From Nematostella vectensis (lineage: Eukaryota; Cnidaria; Anthozoa; Actiniaria; Edwardsiidae): a stretch of DNA of 64,000 nucleotides. Positions 36,501 through 48,200 of this stretch are shown piece by piece. The DNA is taken from NCBI RefSeq assembly GCF_932526225.1, contig NC_064041.1, positions 5,824,046 through 5,888,045 of the forward strand, written 5' to 3'. How positions within the stretch are numbered: the stretch's first letter is position 1; each line of letters starts with the position of its first letter. The position numbers and the translations under genes were made by a program. The notes under the pieces were generated by a model. The model was not told where the DNA came from and made no database searches. It saw only the letters and a list, made by a program, of their open reading frames with translations.

Positions 36501-39500
36501 CTTAGCCACCCGTTTAGCCTTATGATATTCCTCTTTACTACCACGTCCACTCTTCCAAGCTTTCCATGTGCGCCTTTTCTCATTTATAGCAGAACTGACA
36601 GACTCATCCCACCACCAGGTTTGCTTTCTCCAGTGCCCTTTTTTGGTGTAACCACAAATTTTGTCACTGACTTTTGAGAGACTGTCTTTTAGGAGTAGCC
36701 ATTGATCATCTACTGAAGGAAGGTGATGGTGACCTTCCACTTCAGATCTCACCTCGGATAAGAAAACACTCTTCACCTCAGGGTCTCTTAGCTTCCACAC
36801 ACGAAGCTTGGGGGTAAAGGAGTGTTTATGCTGCCTCCTGGGTATGATGGCGAGATCACAGACAAGCAGTTTGTGTTGGGTGGCACACTCCTCATTTGGT
36901 ATTACCTTTACATTATGCACTGATTTAAAATGGCATTTCTGTGACAGAATGTAATCAACCTGGGTAGAAGCACCTCCAGATTCGTACGTGACAAGGTGGC
37001 TTTTCCTTTTCTGAAAAAAGGAGTTGCAGATGACAAAATTATTGGCTATAGAGAATTCAAGAATTCTCTCACCCTCGATATTACGCTCACCATAGCCAAA
37101 ACCACCATGTACTCCATCATATGCAGAGGCCTTGCTACCGATGTGACCATTAAAGTCACCACAGACAAATAAAAGCTCAGAGTCAGCAATCTTAGAAATG
37201 GTACACTGGAGCAGATCATAAAAAGCATCCTTAGATCTATCATCTAACCCTGATTGTGGGGCATACACAGAGAGAACAGTTAATATAGAGGCCCCGACAT
37301 TTATCTTGATCACACAGATTCTATCGGATACACGATTAACTTCAACAACACTCTCTACCCACTTTTCAGCCAGAAGGAAACCAACACCACCAGTTCCCTT
37401 CTCATTACCCATCCAAAAGAACTTGAACTTTGAATCTTTACCAGAAATCATACGGGCCGAGCCACCCCTCCACCTAGTCTCTTGCAGACAACAAAGATCA
37501 ACCTTTCTTCTTGTGATGGTCTCTACTACCTCACCACTTCTTCCTTTCATAGTACCAACATTTAACGTTGCTAATCGAAACATTAGGCGTGGTCGCTTGA
37601 TGTCGATCTGGCGGTGCCCACGCCTGACACCCACCCTACCGTTGACGACACCCCTATTGCTAGGGGTCCCGTGCTCACTTAAACTATTTGAAACAACAAC
37701 CATGACTAACTATTTGAACTCTTTTTAATTTTTTTTTCATTGTAGATCCGCCAAACTTAGTTTTGATCATACATTGAAAATCATATTTTAACCATTTTTC
37801 TCTGATTCCTTCAATTCTTTTGCTAAATTATCAAGATTTAAATTTCCTTTCTACAACAATGTAAAACCCTAACCATTAAGTCATTGAGCTTCTGTTCTTC
37901 ACAAATCTATCTCCTCTTTCAGTGCCAATTTGGTGGGGACTGGTGGTTTCACGTATGGCCTAACACTTGTTTGTAATGTGCTGCTGCAGCATGGAGACCC
38001 CATCTTTATTGAAGAGCCTATATCACCCAAGGCTTTGGATATCTTCAAATGCTTAGGGTACAACATTATTCCAGGTATTTGTCATGATGATTCAAAAAAT
38101 AAATTGTATTCTTCTGAATTTGGTCACCCTAGGAATTTATACATATGACAGGTCATTTTGCTGATTCAATTTTGACCCAAAAACTCAGCAAAAGAAGCAC
38201 TCTGACAGCGTTTTTTATAGCTTTGTCTGTAAACTCCAATTTGTACGCCATCTTAGATCAGCTGTGGCCCGCCAGTCTGTGGCATTTTGGATGCTAGCAC
38301 AACTTGAAAACGGTCTATTGCTCAATGCATGACAAAGAAAGTGGTGTGATATCACAGACTTTGATTCTCATTCTCATAGCTTTTTTGCATGTTGATTCCA
38401 GTATTTCAAAGGGGCACACTGATACATTGTTCAATTGATAAAAGACCTTGCTCCTGTTTCAGTTTATGTTATTGTGCTATGTGTTGTATAATGCAACCAA
38501 ATCCTGCCAAAAAAGGTTTGGTGTTTGACAAAAAGATTTGCTAAACAGGCTTCAGGATAACAAGTAAAAGTATTTGATGTTAGTTGATGCTTGCCCTCCA
38601 TACCAACTGGCATCATTTTGTAATACTTGAAGTCCCTGTTGATGAAGATGGTCTGAACGTCACTCATCTGGATGACCTAGTGAACAGTTTCTCTGGTCAT
38701 AAACGGCAGCCTACAGCAGCAAGGCCTTACTGGGGAGCAGTATATGTCACCCCAAACTTTCATGACCCCACAGGGGCCTCCCTGTCAACAGGTTGGTAAA
38801 ACACAGTGAGCAGTGTTGAAGGGGCACTATCACGGTAAGGAGTGATTTTAGTGTCACTTAGGCAATCTAAAAAATAGTCAAAATTATGCGGAATATTTAA
38901 AATAACTATCCAGGTTTATTAAATGACCTTAGGCCTTTCAGATAAATGCAATATTCTGGTTTGAACGCCTCACATCGAGCGGATGGAAATGGATTGAAAA
39001 TAGTACTTTTAGGTTTCGGAACAGGCTGTACCTTTACTCAAACCTTGAAAGTGCATAAAAACCAACTAGATACTTCACATATTAAAATTTCTTTTACGGA
39101 GAATTCGTAGTGATCAGCAAGATTTCACATTGTTTTGTTACACACTTTTTCATATTCTATTAAACCTTCTTAGAACAAGCGTGTGAGTACCCCTTCAAGG
39201 CTGTTTTAGTTTGTCTGGCGGCCTTTCCTTAGCTATTGCACGTACAGCAATTACATACAAAGCTGAGGTCCCTCCTTGAGTAGGAAATGAGTGTCATTCA
39301 TTTAATATTGTGTTTTTGCAATAGAATTCAAATTCTCCATCAGGTTTCATGGACCACCAGGAGAAAGACTTAAATCCTTGCATTTTTACAATGGAAACGT
39401 TTTGAGCCCTTCTGCCAGGGACACTTTTTATGCCCCAACCAACTAGTTGCCTGGTGGTTTAGGGAGGTGGGGAGGCTAAAAAACACCCTGAACTAAAAGG

Positions 39501-42500
39501 GCTGTTTCCTGCTAGCAGAGACCACTTTTCTTTGCATTTCACTGAGCCCAGCAGCATAAAAAGAAAAGAGGCCTCTGCCACCAGGAAAAAAGGCCTAAAG
39601 GGACAGAAATTGAATAGAAAATATTGAGAAAAACTATGAGCTAGGGAAGAAATATACCTATCCCTATGGCAAAATGGTGACTACATAAATGTGACGACTC
39701 ACGCGAAAACATACCTTAGGTTTTTCCACAAGTTTGGCCAAACTCGCGCCCGTTTTGAGGAACGTTCGCGCCCTTCTCGCAGAATGCTCGCGCTTTTCTC
39801 ACAGAACGCTCGCGCCTTAACAACTGAAAGCTCGCGCCTATCTCGCGGAACGCTTGCACCTCAACAACGGAAAGCCTTGCGACTTGCTAAACACAACTCA
39901 CGGGTTATAATGTCCAAACAATCCTGTCCCCCCAAAAAAATGTCCCCCTGCCCCCCCCCCCCAAGAAAAAGTAAATAAATGGATAAATAAACCACCTAGA
40001 CCCTCCCCCTAGATTCACTACTGATACTGATAGCAAGATTGTTTTATGTATTAGTTTGAATCGAATAAGCTTTTTGTTTTCTAATAGAAAGATGTGAAAA
40101 GCTGGTGAACATTGCAGAGAGGCATAATCTGCTGATAATATCCAATGATGTGTATGCCTTCTTGGCTTACAAGGAGAGGACCCCACCCTTTGGCCCCCCT
40201 CCACTCAGGCTTTTCAGCTACGATTCAAGGTACTACCTACCCCACACAAAAGACAATAATTATTATTAATAATTATTTTGATAGGTGAAGGCAGGACGTT
40301 GAATGTACAATGTTAAGGAAAATCAGAAAAGTCCATTTAATAAATAATGTGCAAACATTGGTCATAATTTTTCATATTTTTCAATCTTTTTCACAAGATA
40401 TGTCTGCTTTTAGGGATTTTTCATTAAAAGGGAGATTTTTAATCAGAGCATTCCCCTCAGTGTAAAAGAAGAAATCCCCCCTCCTAACAACTCACCAGGA
40501 CTTCAGTAGGACTTATCACATAGTCTTAATATTATCGCAACATGACATTTGAGGTCAAAGATGAAGCAATAGGCATCTATCCCATTGCTTTATTGGATAA
40601 CAATTTTTCTACTTTTCTTTGTAGCCAAGGTGACGAGGATGACAAGGCTGGTCATGTGATCTCACTTGGATCTTTCTCCACGATATTTGCCCCAGGGCTG
40701 AGGTTGGGTTGGATTGAGGCTCCACAAAACATAATTCAGACATTGATTGACAGGTAATAAAATCATGATTTCGAAGATCCTATCTAGATTTCTGAAGACT
40801 TAGAGATTTTGTCAGTACAATTCCTATGATTGGCTACATTAGATTTTGAGTGTGGCCATCATAAATTTTGACCCCTAAAAGATAGAAAAAGGGCGTGGTC
40901 TCTAGATGTTAGACCCTAAGTGTGATTTATAAGGTAAATTTAAAAGTTTAGTAATATTCCATGCATTCCCTTTGTCATGACAATTTGAAAGGCAGATTTC
41001 ATTTATTTATTGTTAGTTTTCAAAAAAGGGAATCTTACAAGATTTGACAGGTTTGATTACAGGGGTGGATCAGGAAGTTTAAAAAAGTGGGGGCGGGCAG
41101 AAGCAAATGTTTCAAGAAAGGGGGGTACTTATTGTTCTTCCGTATTTTTCCTTATATTCATGTTATTTTAAAGGCAAATGTCTGAAAATAGGGGGGGGGG
41201 GCAGGACCTGCTCAGCCAACCCCTAGATTTGCCCCTGGATTACTATCATATTGAAGGAGACCCTTCGGGGTAGCAGATTCACCTGTAAAAACGTTTACAC
41301 TGTAATAGCATTTTACTTTTTTCTATGTGTTACCTCTTGCAGCCCATTTATCAAGTACACCGGTGCCCCACAGCATTACATGTCGGCCATTATAGAAAGT
41401 GCCCTTGATCTTGGCAGTTTAGAAGGACCCTTCGCATCTCTTCGAGTCACCTATCATGTGAGTCATATATTGACATGAACATTCATAAGGTTGACCGGTT
41501 GTTGTAAGGGACCTTACGCAAGAACGGCGCTCACGCTCACGGATATTCAAAACGACCGTTGGCGTCCGTGACGTTGAACGTGGAAATTAACGCCTGCGTT
41601 CAACGTGAAAATAGGATAGTGCTGTTCTAAAAAAGAATAGTAAGCATAGTGCCGTTCTGGGAAAAGAATAGTATTTGGAGATTCCTTAATAAGGATTAAA
41701 TCACTTTTTGGCCACCAAGGGGGGTGGGGTGCCGCTTGTTCACGTGCCTGAGTGAAGCAAAAACGTTCGAGTTTATGTACAAAACTAAAAATATTTCAAA
41801 TTGCTTTATGTGGGAGAATATTGTATTTGTCAACAGATTATAAAACATGGGCGGATATTTTTTTCCTTTTCCCGTAATTTAAGCACAGTAGGTTGGAGTT
41901 TGTTTGCAACTTCTGGAAATTTTGCTCATTTTATGATAAAGCTAAAAGCCAAATACCCTAGTTAAAAGGACTAGGGATGCAATAATTTTGTTAAAAAAAG
42001 ATACAAGACGACCTGTTAACTTCAGCTTGTGAAGCCATACTTTTGCGCTCGAATCTCACAGGATCCCGATTATTTGATAATGGCCACAATCTCAACTGCT
42101 TGCAATGTTCCCGAAATAAACCTCTTTCAGACTATCTTGTATCAGGTGCAAACACAGGGGTGTGCGCACACACCCTCAGCCGATCATGTGCATGCTGTGT
42201 ACGTGCTGTGTATGAATATATGTTAACTGTATTTCTAAAATGTATCTTTGTCTTCTCAGTCTCGCATGAACTGCCTGTGTAAAGCGCTAAAGGAGCATAT
42301 CCCGAGGGCAAACTTTACTCAGCCCAAGGTGAGGTGTGCTTACCACATATAAAGATTACTCAGCCCAAGGTGAGCTGTGTTTACCACATATAAAGTAATT
42401 CACTTAGTATTTTTGGTCCAGTCACCATGACCTGACCATAAGTTAAGGAGAAAAGAGAATTATTTGGGCATGTATTGTATGATTTTGCGTTCAAATACAT

Positions 42501-43963
42501 TAACCCTTTCGCAGCTCCTTACTGAACTCGGTGGGCAAACCTAAACCCTATTTAAAAAAGCAACTTGCAGAGGTTACTTTTTAAATGCTGCCATTAACGT
42601 GTCTGCCTTTTTGTGTGTGTTTTAGGGTGGACTGTTTGTATGGGCTAAACTCCCCCAAAACATAAACACAAAAGGTGTGTATATGGGTAGAATGGGGGGG
42701 GGGGGGAGTATATCAAGGGCGGATCCTAGTTTTTTGTGGAGGGGGTGGGGGTACCCCTCCCTGTGGATCCGCCAATGTATCTTTTTATAATTATTTATAA
42801 TTATTAATATTATCTTATCTTGTGAATGTAGTCAGTAAAGCCCTGGTAACTCAAACATTCAGTTCGAGTTCGATTTCGAGTTACCCGCAGGTAGAAATGA
42901 GTCACACATTATTATCTGGGAGCTTGAACTCAGTTTAAATTATATGGGGAGCTCGACTTATCTGAGTTAGGGATTTTTAAATTCGATGTTTTTTTTGTGA
43001 CACTACAAGGTTTCATTTTGGTAATTCCGTTAGATGGATAATTTCAGAACGCGATAAAATTGATAAAATTGTTATTTAAAAATAATTTATTTCTGTTTTC
43101 TTAATTTTTCGCTCTTTCTTTCTTTTTAGAACTTTTATTAGCTTGCAAAAGCAAATTCAAAGTGGACTTTGAGCCTGGGCGTGTGTAAGTACATTTCACT
43201 TGTTTTACTTGTTTCACTTGTTTCATTCGTTTTACTTGTTTTATTTGTTTTCCTTGTTTCACTTGTTTTACCTGTTTCAATTGTTTTACTTGTTTCACTT
43301 ATTTGTTTGGTCCTTTAAGGGGACCCCGCGACGTCAACATTTTTCGATTCTTAAATGACGATACTATTTCGCGAAACTATTTTCGCGATTTCACTATTTT
43401 AGTTAAAACCAGATCTCTTTATTTGCGTGGAAAAATGGGTTCACGGGTTTTTTCCACGTTTAGAAATAAAGCTTATTAAGCCTGATTTTCACCTTTCTCT
43501 AACTTGTAAAGCCTGATTTTCACCGTGCTCTAACTTGTAAAGCTTGATTTTCACCTTTCTCTAACTTGTAAAGCTTGATTTTCACCTTGCTCTAGCTTCT
43601 ATAGCCCGGTTTTTACTTTGCTCTTTAGCTTCAAAAGCTTGATTTTTACCTTGCTCTAGCTTCTAAAGCCTTGTTTTCACATTGATCTAACTTCTAAAGC
43701 TTGATTTTCAACTTGCTCTAGCTTCTAAAGCCTTGTTTTCACATTGATCTAACTTCTAAAGCTTGATTTTCAACTTGCTCTAGCTTCTAAAGGCTTGTTT
43801 TCACATTGATCTAACTTCTAAAGCCTGATTTTCACCGTGCTCTAGCTTCTCGGCCGGTGGTGACTGGAACAACTACTTGCGACTGAGCCTGTCGCATTAT
43901 GGCGAGGAGAGCCTGGTGAAGGGCGTAAGGAGAATATCTGAAGCGCTCATGGAAATCACGTGA
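33560..43963 (+). CDS. Class I/II PLP aminotransferase (2-aminoadipate aminotransferase/AvtA-like) lacking the catalytic lysine
   Basis: Eleven exons in phase give 409 aa: 33560-33688, 33828-33940, 37923-38074, 38633-38791, 40088-40229, 40625-40753, 41343-41457, 42260-42328, 42626-42674, 43130-43184 and 43846-43963. The length and order match fold-type I aminotransferases: FQYGPKQGLKSFRDAL, VGTGGFTYGL, the NPTG site read as DPTG (PNFHDPTG), the Asp of SNDVYAFL, GSFSTIFAPGLRLGW, and the carboxylate Arg in NYLRLSLS. The PLP Schiff-base lysine of SFSK is replaced by Thr (ACG at 40680-40682; AAG would be Lys). The Asn of NPTG is Asp. All else is open with intact splice sites, so it is a pseudoenzyme candidate, a single-base variant, or a sequencing error. 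Intron 2 carries an antisense LINE. The donor at 42329 is tandemly duplicated and the last intron is a minisatellite. Confidence 0.85.
34040..34178. mobile_element. Short MITE with inverted ends
   Basis: GGCTTCATGAG...ACCCTGGGTACC at the left matches the reverse complement of GGTACCCAGGGTAGTTTATA...GAAGCC at the right. About 139 bp, in the same aminotransferase intron as the LINE. Confidence 0.65.
34528..37735 (-). mobile_element. Full-length non-LTR retrotransposon (RTE-like), antisense in an intron
   Basis: The element surrounds the intact ORF at 34557-37703. Its 3' end (low coordinates) has only a short tail with GTGAGTGAGTGAGTGTC, then A-rich sequence. Short 3' tails made of simple repeats fit RTE-type LINEs. 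It sits in aminotransferase intron 2, opposite to the gene. The exact boundaries and target duplication could not be fixed because both flanks are T-rich. Confidence 0.8.
34557..37703 (-). CDS. LINE polyprotein: endonuclease - reverse transcriptase - PHD-like finger
   Basis: One uninterrupted 1,048-aa frame. The N-terminal ~45-270 residues form an exonuclease-endonuclease-phosphatase domain (LATLNVGTMKGRSGEV, LQETRWRG, VCGDFNGHIG, QVDYIL). The central region is a reverse transcriptase (GKGDALDRGSYRGLKLTEH, GFVDLEKAFDCVPRE, GVHQGSVLSPLLF, LLYADDLVIASDSL with the catalytic YADD). A cysteine/histidine cluster follows (CGVCRKG, CTCCSHWIHKKC, CSRC), with PHD-finger-like C4HC3 spacing. The C-terminus has RRLRWYGHVQR and KRTRGRPRKNW, common in RTE-like elements. 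The frame has no stops or frameshifts, so this copy looks young. This is a mobile element protein, not a host gene. Confidence 0.9.
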   Translation of the reverse strand: MVVVSNSLSEHGTPSNRGVVNGRVGVRRGHRQIDIKRPRLMFRLATLNVGTMKGRSGEVVETITRRKVDLCCLQETRWRGGSARMISGKDSKFKFFWMGNEKGTGGVGFLLAEKWVESVVEVNRVSDRICVIKINVGASILTVLSVYAPQSGLDDRSKDAFYDLLQCTISKIADSELLFVCGDFNGHIGSKASAYDGVHGGFGYGERNIEGERILEFSIANNFVICNSFFQKRKSHLVTYESGGASTQVDYILSQKCHFKSVHNVKVIPNEECATQHKLLVCDLAIIPRRQHKHSFTPKLRVWKLRDPEVKSVFLSEVRSEVEGHHHLPSVDDQWLLLKDSLSKVSDKICGYTKKGHWRKQTWWWDESVSSAINEKRRTWKAWKSGRGSKEEYHKAKRVAKKAVYAAKKQAEVDTFANVEKGEEDIFRIAKQMKKENKDVVGDCCIRDDHGNLALSTEAKAKAWKDHYERLLNIEFPWSVDDLPLAEPVYGPPILITTGMVAEAVSKMKQCKAPGPSGIVAEMLKASAEISCPLLCDIANAIIAEKSIPDDWNLSYIINLYKGKGDALDRGSYRGLKLTEHCLKVIERVLEKIIRSLVEIDEMQFGFVHGKGTNDAIFILRQLQEKHLEKGKHLYLGFVDLEKAFDCVPREVLWWAMRRLSVPEWLVSTVKAMYSNASSRVRVDNSYSDNFNVQVGVHQGSVLSPLLFIIVLEALSCDLRRGCPWELLYADDLVIASDSLENLQQKLMLWKTGMESKGLRVNMKKTKVMVSGPNLETLKDSGDYPCGVCRKGVGANSILCTCCSHWIHKKCSGIRGRLTPNPSFKCSRCLGVARPIDGRPLDTVQVDDQQLAVVDSFCYLGDNISAGGGCEAATITRVRVAWGKFRELLPILCSKSLSLHTRGRIYSSCVRGALLYASECWPLKQTDLARLRRNERAMIRWMCAIKPSNDISTSELRLRLNIEDLDAALRRRRLRWYGHVQRSTSWIRWIRDFIIEGKRTRGRPRKNWHEVLREDLKLAGLTPDDAQDRVHWKLKLNHAPSDPRPVDN
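41055..41242. mobile_element. Non-autonomous hAT-like element with 5-bp TSD (copy 4)
   Basis: The element runs 41060-41237 and starts CAGGGGTGGATCAGGA. It ends GATTTGCCCCTG. It is flanked by perfect direct repeats GATTA (41055-41059 and 41238-41242). It contains a poly-G run. It ends about 100 bp before the aminotransferase exon at 41343. Confidence 0.8.
42315..42396 (+). repeat. 41-bp tandem duplication spanning the exon-8 donor of the aminotransferase
   Basis: Units 42315-42355 and 42356-42396 differ at only a few positions. Each contains TTACTCAGCCCAAG (exon end) followed by GTGAG(G/C)TGTG, so the donor exists twice. Confidence 0.92.
43190..43312. repeat. ~18-bp T-rich tandem repeat after the exon-10 donor
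   Basis: Repeats of TTTCACTTGTTTTACTTG begin five bases after the donor at 43185. Confidence 0.85.
43460..43845. repeat. ~37-bp minisatellite carrying copies of the terminal-exon acceptor
   Basis: About ten units of the type AAAGCTTGATTTTCACCTTG followed by CTCTAGCTTCT. The last unit is the real 3' splice site (GTGCTCTAG, then exon from CTTCTCGG at 43846). Several earlier units keep the pyrimidine-CTCTAG acceptor; others have CTAA instead. Confidence 0.9.
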
Positions 43964-45282
43964 TCGACGCAAAGTCCCGGATATAAAATCATACCATCAA
44001 CTACCTGTTAAACGCAGGGTGACAGGTGACAGAGCTAAGCCTGGGGCAGAATAGATTTTTAGGCTAAATTCCGATAATAAAACCACTAAATCCGTTCCCG
44101 GAAACGTTCGGTTAGCGCGTCGTCGTATGTTCTCTCGCTACGGGGTAGTAGCTCAGATTACGCAACGTTAAACGGAGAGCGTGTCGCAAAACAAAGCACA
44201 TTTCAGCTAATTAGAGAGGAGTCCGTGGTTTATCAGAATTCAGTCTAGGGAATTGTATTTCTCCTACCCTTGCCATGTCCATATTTACAAAAAAAAAAAA
44301 AAGACTTTTAAAGTCATTATTAACACAGGAAGCCCCACTAGTTTGAATATTTATCCGCCCTCCCAAGTAGGTTTTTTTTTTTTTTTTTTTGCAGTCGGCT
44401 TCGACGAAAGCATGTTTAATGTAATCCGTTCCTTGGAAATTAAGAGTAGTTAGATTTAGTAATGGTCTCTACGCTTGAATTGTTTTGTGCAGGATTTTAT
44501 TATTATTTTTTTCACATCTTTGTTTACATGTATTCAAGGGTTCTTCAATATGAATATGAATATGAATAGCTTTGTGGTTATTTCTTTAATAAATTGCTCT
44601 GTAATGGATAGGAAATCCATCTTTGCACAAACGAAAGCCTTTTTTTTTATTTTCAAGTTTTCTCTCATGACTGTTTGCATAAGCAGTATCCGTCTGATTA
44701 TTTTTTGTCACACACTTTTTGATGACCTAAGAAATGTTCAGGAGACATGGTCTAAAAAAGGGCCAATCACGCCGCCATTTCATGCTCCCGCTCAATTCCA
44801 CACAAAGCATCCTGCATTTTCATCGGCTAATTTAGGCGAGTTACCAAGATATTTTCAATCAAATATCCTCAATAACATTTCAGACTTCATTCGTAGATTG
44901 TTGTTTTTTTACGCAAGTTTCCTTGCGTAAAATCCGTTGTATTTTCAGTGGCAATTAATAACAAAGGAGTGGTTCATCGACATTCTTTAAGAGCAAGGAT
45001 GTTATATTCGGGTGAAGAGGAGCAATTTTTTTGTACCCACTGGTGGTTTCTTTTAAGAATGACATCGTTCAACTTCACCCGAATTAACTTCAACTTTCAA
45101 CGGATTTCTGAGAACTTTGGGGCGTGGACTATTTTTTTTCACAAGCCGTATTTATAGTATATATCGCAAAGTTCATGCATTAAAGCAATTGCTGGGAAAT
45201 GTTTTTTTAGGGTGGGGGGAGGGGTACAAAGTTGTTATTACAAGTTGAAGCTCCCTCTCCCTTTTGTTCGCCGTGATATTAG
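43964..45282. other. Intergenic spacer between convergent aminotransferase and FAXC-like genes
   Basis: It contains short poly-A and poly-T tracts (44290, 44370) and a dispersed repeat at 44755-44990 related to 2615-2860. I see no gene. Confidence 0.6.
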
Positions 45283-48200
45283 TCAATGAGGGCGCTGCTT
45301 ATAAGATTCATTAGTATTGCCATTCTGCGCATCCTTATTTGGGTCTTTACCGCTGACCAACTGATCCCAGTCAGGGTAAAACTCTTCCTTCATTCTCTGT
45401 GCATGCGCCAGGAGATTCGGCATTTTATCTCGGATGGCTTTTTCCTGAGGACTCCCCTGCGCTGTCCATAATATATTCGCCACCAGACCAAATATGGCAG
45501 CGTCTGTCACGCAAGGCTTGTCACCTAACAGGAATTTCTTAGAGCCCAGGAATCCTGACAGCGCGGCCAGGTCTCTCTCCCCCAGATTGTAGATCTCGTC
45601 TTCGGTGTGGCGGCCAATACCGTGGCCGTTCATGTTTCCTCCCACTGTGCGCTTAAATTTCCAGAAGCCGAGGTGTCTCATTAGCGCGGGAAAAGAGTGC
45701 AGCATGTTGTCACGGAACGTGGGCGCGTTTGGGCTGAAGAATCGAAAGTGGAGGAATGTCCTGTTGAGATAGATAGTTATTGATTAGCTCTCACCATAGC
45801 AACAAAGTTTATGTTTTTGAAACAATCATGTTCACTTGTTATGTAACCTGAGAAGCGAGCGTTTGTGTGGAGTTCCAGCAAATTAAGTCCGAAGATTTTT
45901 TTTTCTTCGAATCTCCAAAGTAACGTATGGTTTGCAGGCTACTTGTAATACATTCCTTTTGAGGCAGAATGTAACGGATGATAAGCTAAATAAGAGCTGG
46001 CGGGAGCCCACTCGCTTATGGGCCCTATAAAGAAACTGCTTATTATAAACAGAAAAAACATACTTGATCGTTATAATAAAATAAGCCAATTTAACACTAC
46101 CTGGCAGTATTCGATTTTCTTGCAAACCAATAGGATGAATAATGAAAACGATGTTTGCATAAAATTCTTACGCCCTTCGTTTTGAATAAATATTGAATGG
46201 TTTCTGGGCTTTGCGATGGTTGACTTAGGGTTTCAGCTCGAATCGAAGGGCGGAAACAGTTCGGGTCCTAACCAAAAAGGGAGGCATCAGTTTACCGAAT
46301 TATTTTGCAAGATGGCGGCCATAGCCTAACCGAGAGAATCACGCAAGAAAACGTTCTTTTTTTGAATAAACGTTCTTTTGCCGAATAATCGTTCTTTTGC
46401 TTAATAATATTCCTACCCATGATTTATTGCGTTTACTGTATGCTAGAGGAACCCGGAAGCCATGTTGTAAAGAGAATCAGTGCGATCATCATACAATAGT
46501 TTGTCATCATTTTGATGCTTATGCTATGAACAAGCGAATTCCTCCTGGGTGTTTAAGGTTACTCGCATACATCAAAGCCGTAAAAGAAAGGTAGCAGAAG
46601 GGTGCTAGCAGTTACGCAGAAAAAAATCGATGAAATTGGAAAGGACTGGCCTTGTGATCACATAAGTATGAGCTTATTTATCTGGGCTATTTTTTTTTCA
46701 AGGGGTAAAAAAAAAATGTACATGGTTTTGTATTGTTTGGTTTAATTAACCAGCTCTTTGCATTACAAGAAACAGCAACATTGAATTTTATTTTGGCTTT
46801 AAGGGTATAAGGCTTGTGGTAAACTATGGAAAGTCAGAATGATGCCCCTGAGGGAAAGCTCCTACTTGTGTGCAGGCCCTGTGCCTTTTATTTTCTTGCA
46901 ATTACAGCCATAACATAGAAAATAAGTTCCATTGATACCTTGGATCGCTTGTACTCATACTTGTTATACAATGATTTCGAGTGGAAAATACACTGCAAAA
47001 TATCCCAGGCGGCACTTTTATTTTCGCTTTACCACACTGGTAGGCCAAAATAATGCAGTATTGTTGCTGGTGTGTACCAGACTTGTAAAATTTAACAAGA
47101 TTCATGAATTTCATCAGTTTACACAAGAGGGGCTTGACCAACAATTTAGTACTGAAAGTACTGAAAACTATTATTCATTGCTTAGCATCTTCAATTTCTT
47201 GTAAAAATTCATTTTTATGCTAAAGAATACAGGGTTTGTGTCCCCAAAATACCAGCCTCCTAATTCCAAATACTGTCACACTTAAAAATCTGTAGTCAAC
47301 CCCCTGATGATAAAGAATTAAATATGAAATAAACTACATTTTTTGGGGGAATCAGTAAAGGCCCTGTCACACGTACGTTTTTACTCTTGCGATCTGTCTC
47401 GCAAAAAAAAAAATTGTTGCAGGTCGCATGCGCATTTTTTTGCGTATGATACCCCCTTTGCAACTTTGTTTTGCATTTCTCAAAGTCGCACGAAAAGTAG
47501 AACGCTCTTCTACTTTCTGCAACAAATTGTTTCAAGTTGCAGGAAAAACTTCACGTGTGACAGGGCGCATGCGACCTGCAACAATATTTTTACAAGTTGC
47601 AGCCTACGTGTGACAGGGCCTTAAGATAAACTTTTGAAGCAAAAAAAATATTTTAGGGTTCAGTGGAGTTGTAAAGTGTATGTGGCCACACAAGTAAACT
47701 TGCACCCAGCCTGCACTGAGACGGAGAAGGATCTCGGCGTCTGGATGTCAGACGACCTCTCTTGGACTAAGCAAGTTGACGAGGCATGTAGTAAGGCCAA
47801 CAGGACGCTGGGGTTCGTTAGAAGACACTCAAGATCCATAAAGAAAACCAACATAAGAAGATCGATGTATCTCGCCCTAGTACGTCCTCACCTAGGATAC
47901 GCAACACAACTGTGGGCACCGCAGACAAAGGACCTGATTAGACGAGTTGAAAGAATCCAAAGACGAGCTAGCAAGTACATGTTAGGACTCCCATTTAGAT
48001 GCAGCCAAATATACAAAGAAAGACTTATTCAACTTAAATTATTGCCACTATCGTATTGGCACGAATATTTGGACATGTCATACTTTTATAAAATCATAAA
48101 TGGGCTTGTCAATATTAATCCATCAATTGTTCCCAAAGTTCGCTCAGTCCGTCCTACTAGATCATCTGCAAACTCAAGCGCACCACAATTCTTCGCTCGC

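Noticed and set aside
34590-37728. Plus-strand frames of 60-140 aa across 34.6-37.7 kb
   Set aside because: Shadows of the minus-strand LINE polyprotein.
44253-45157. Three plus-strand frames of 66-151 aa downstream of the aminotransferase
   Set aside because: They run through poly-T tracts and a dispersed repeat; no domain and no conserved start.
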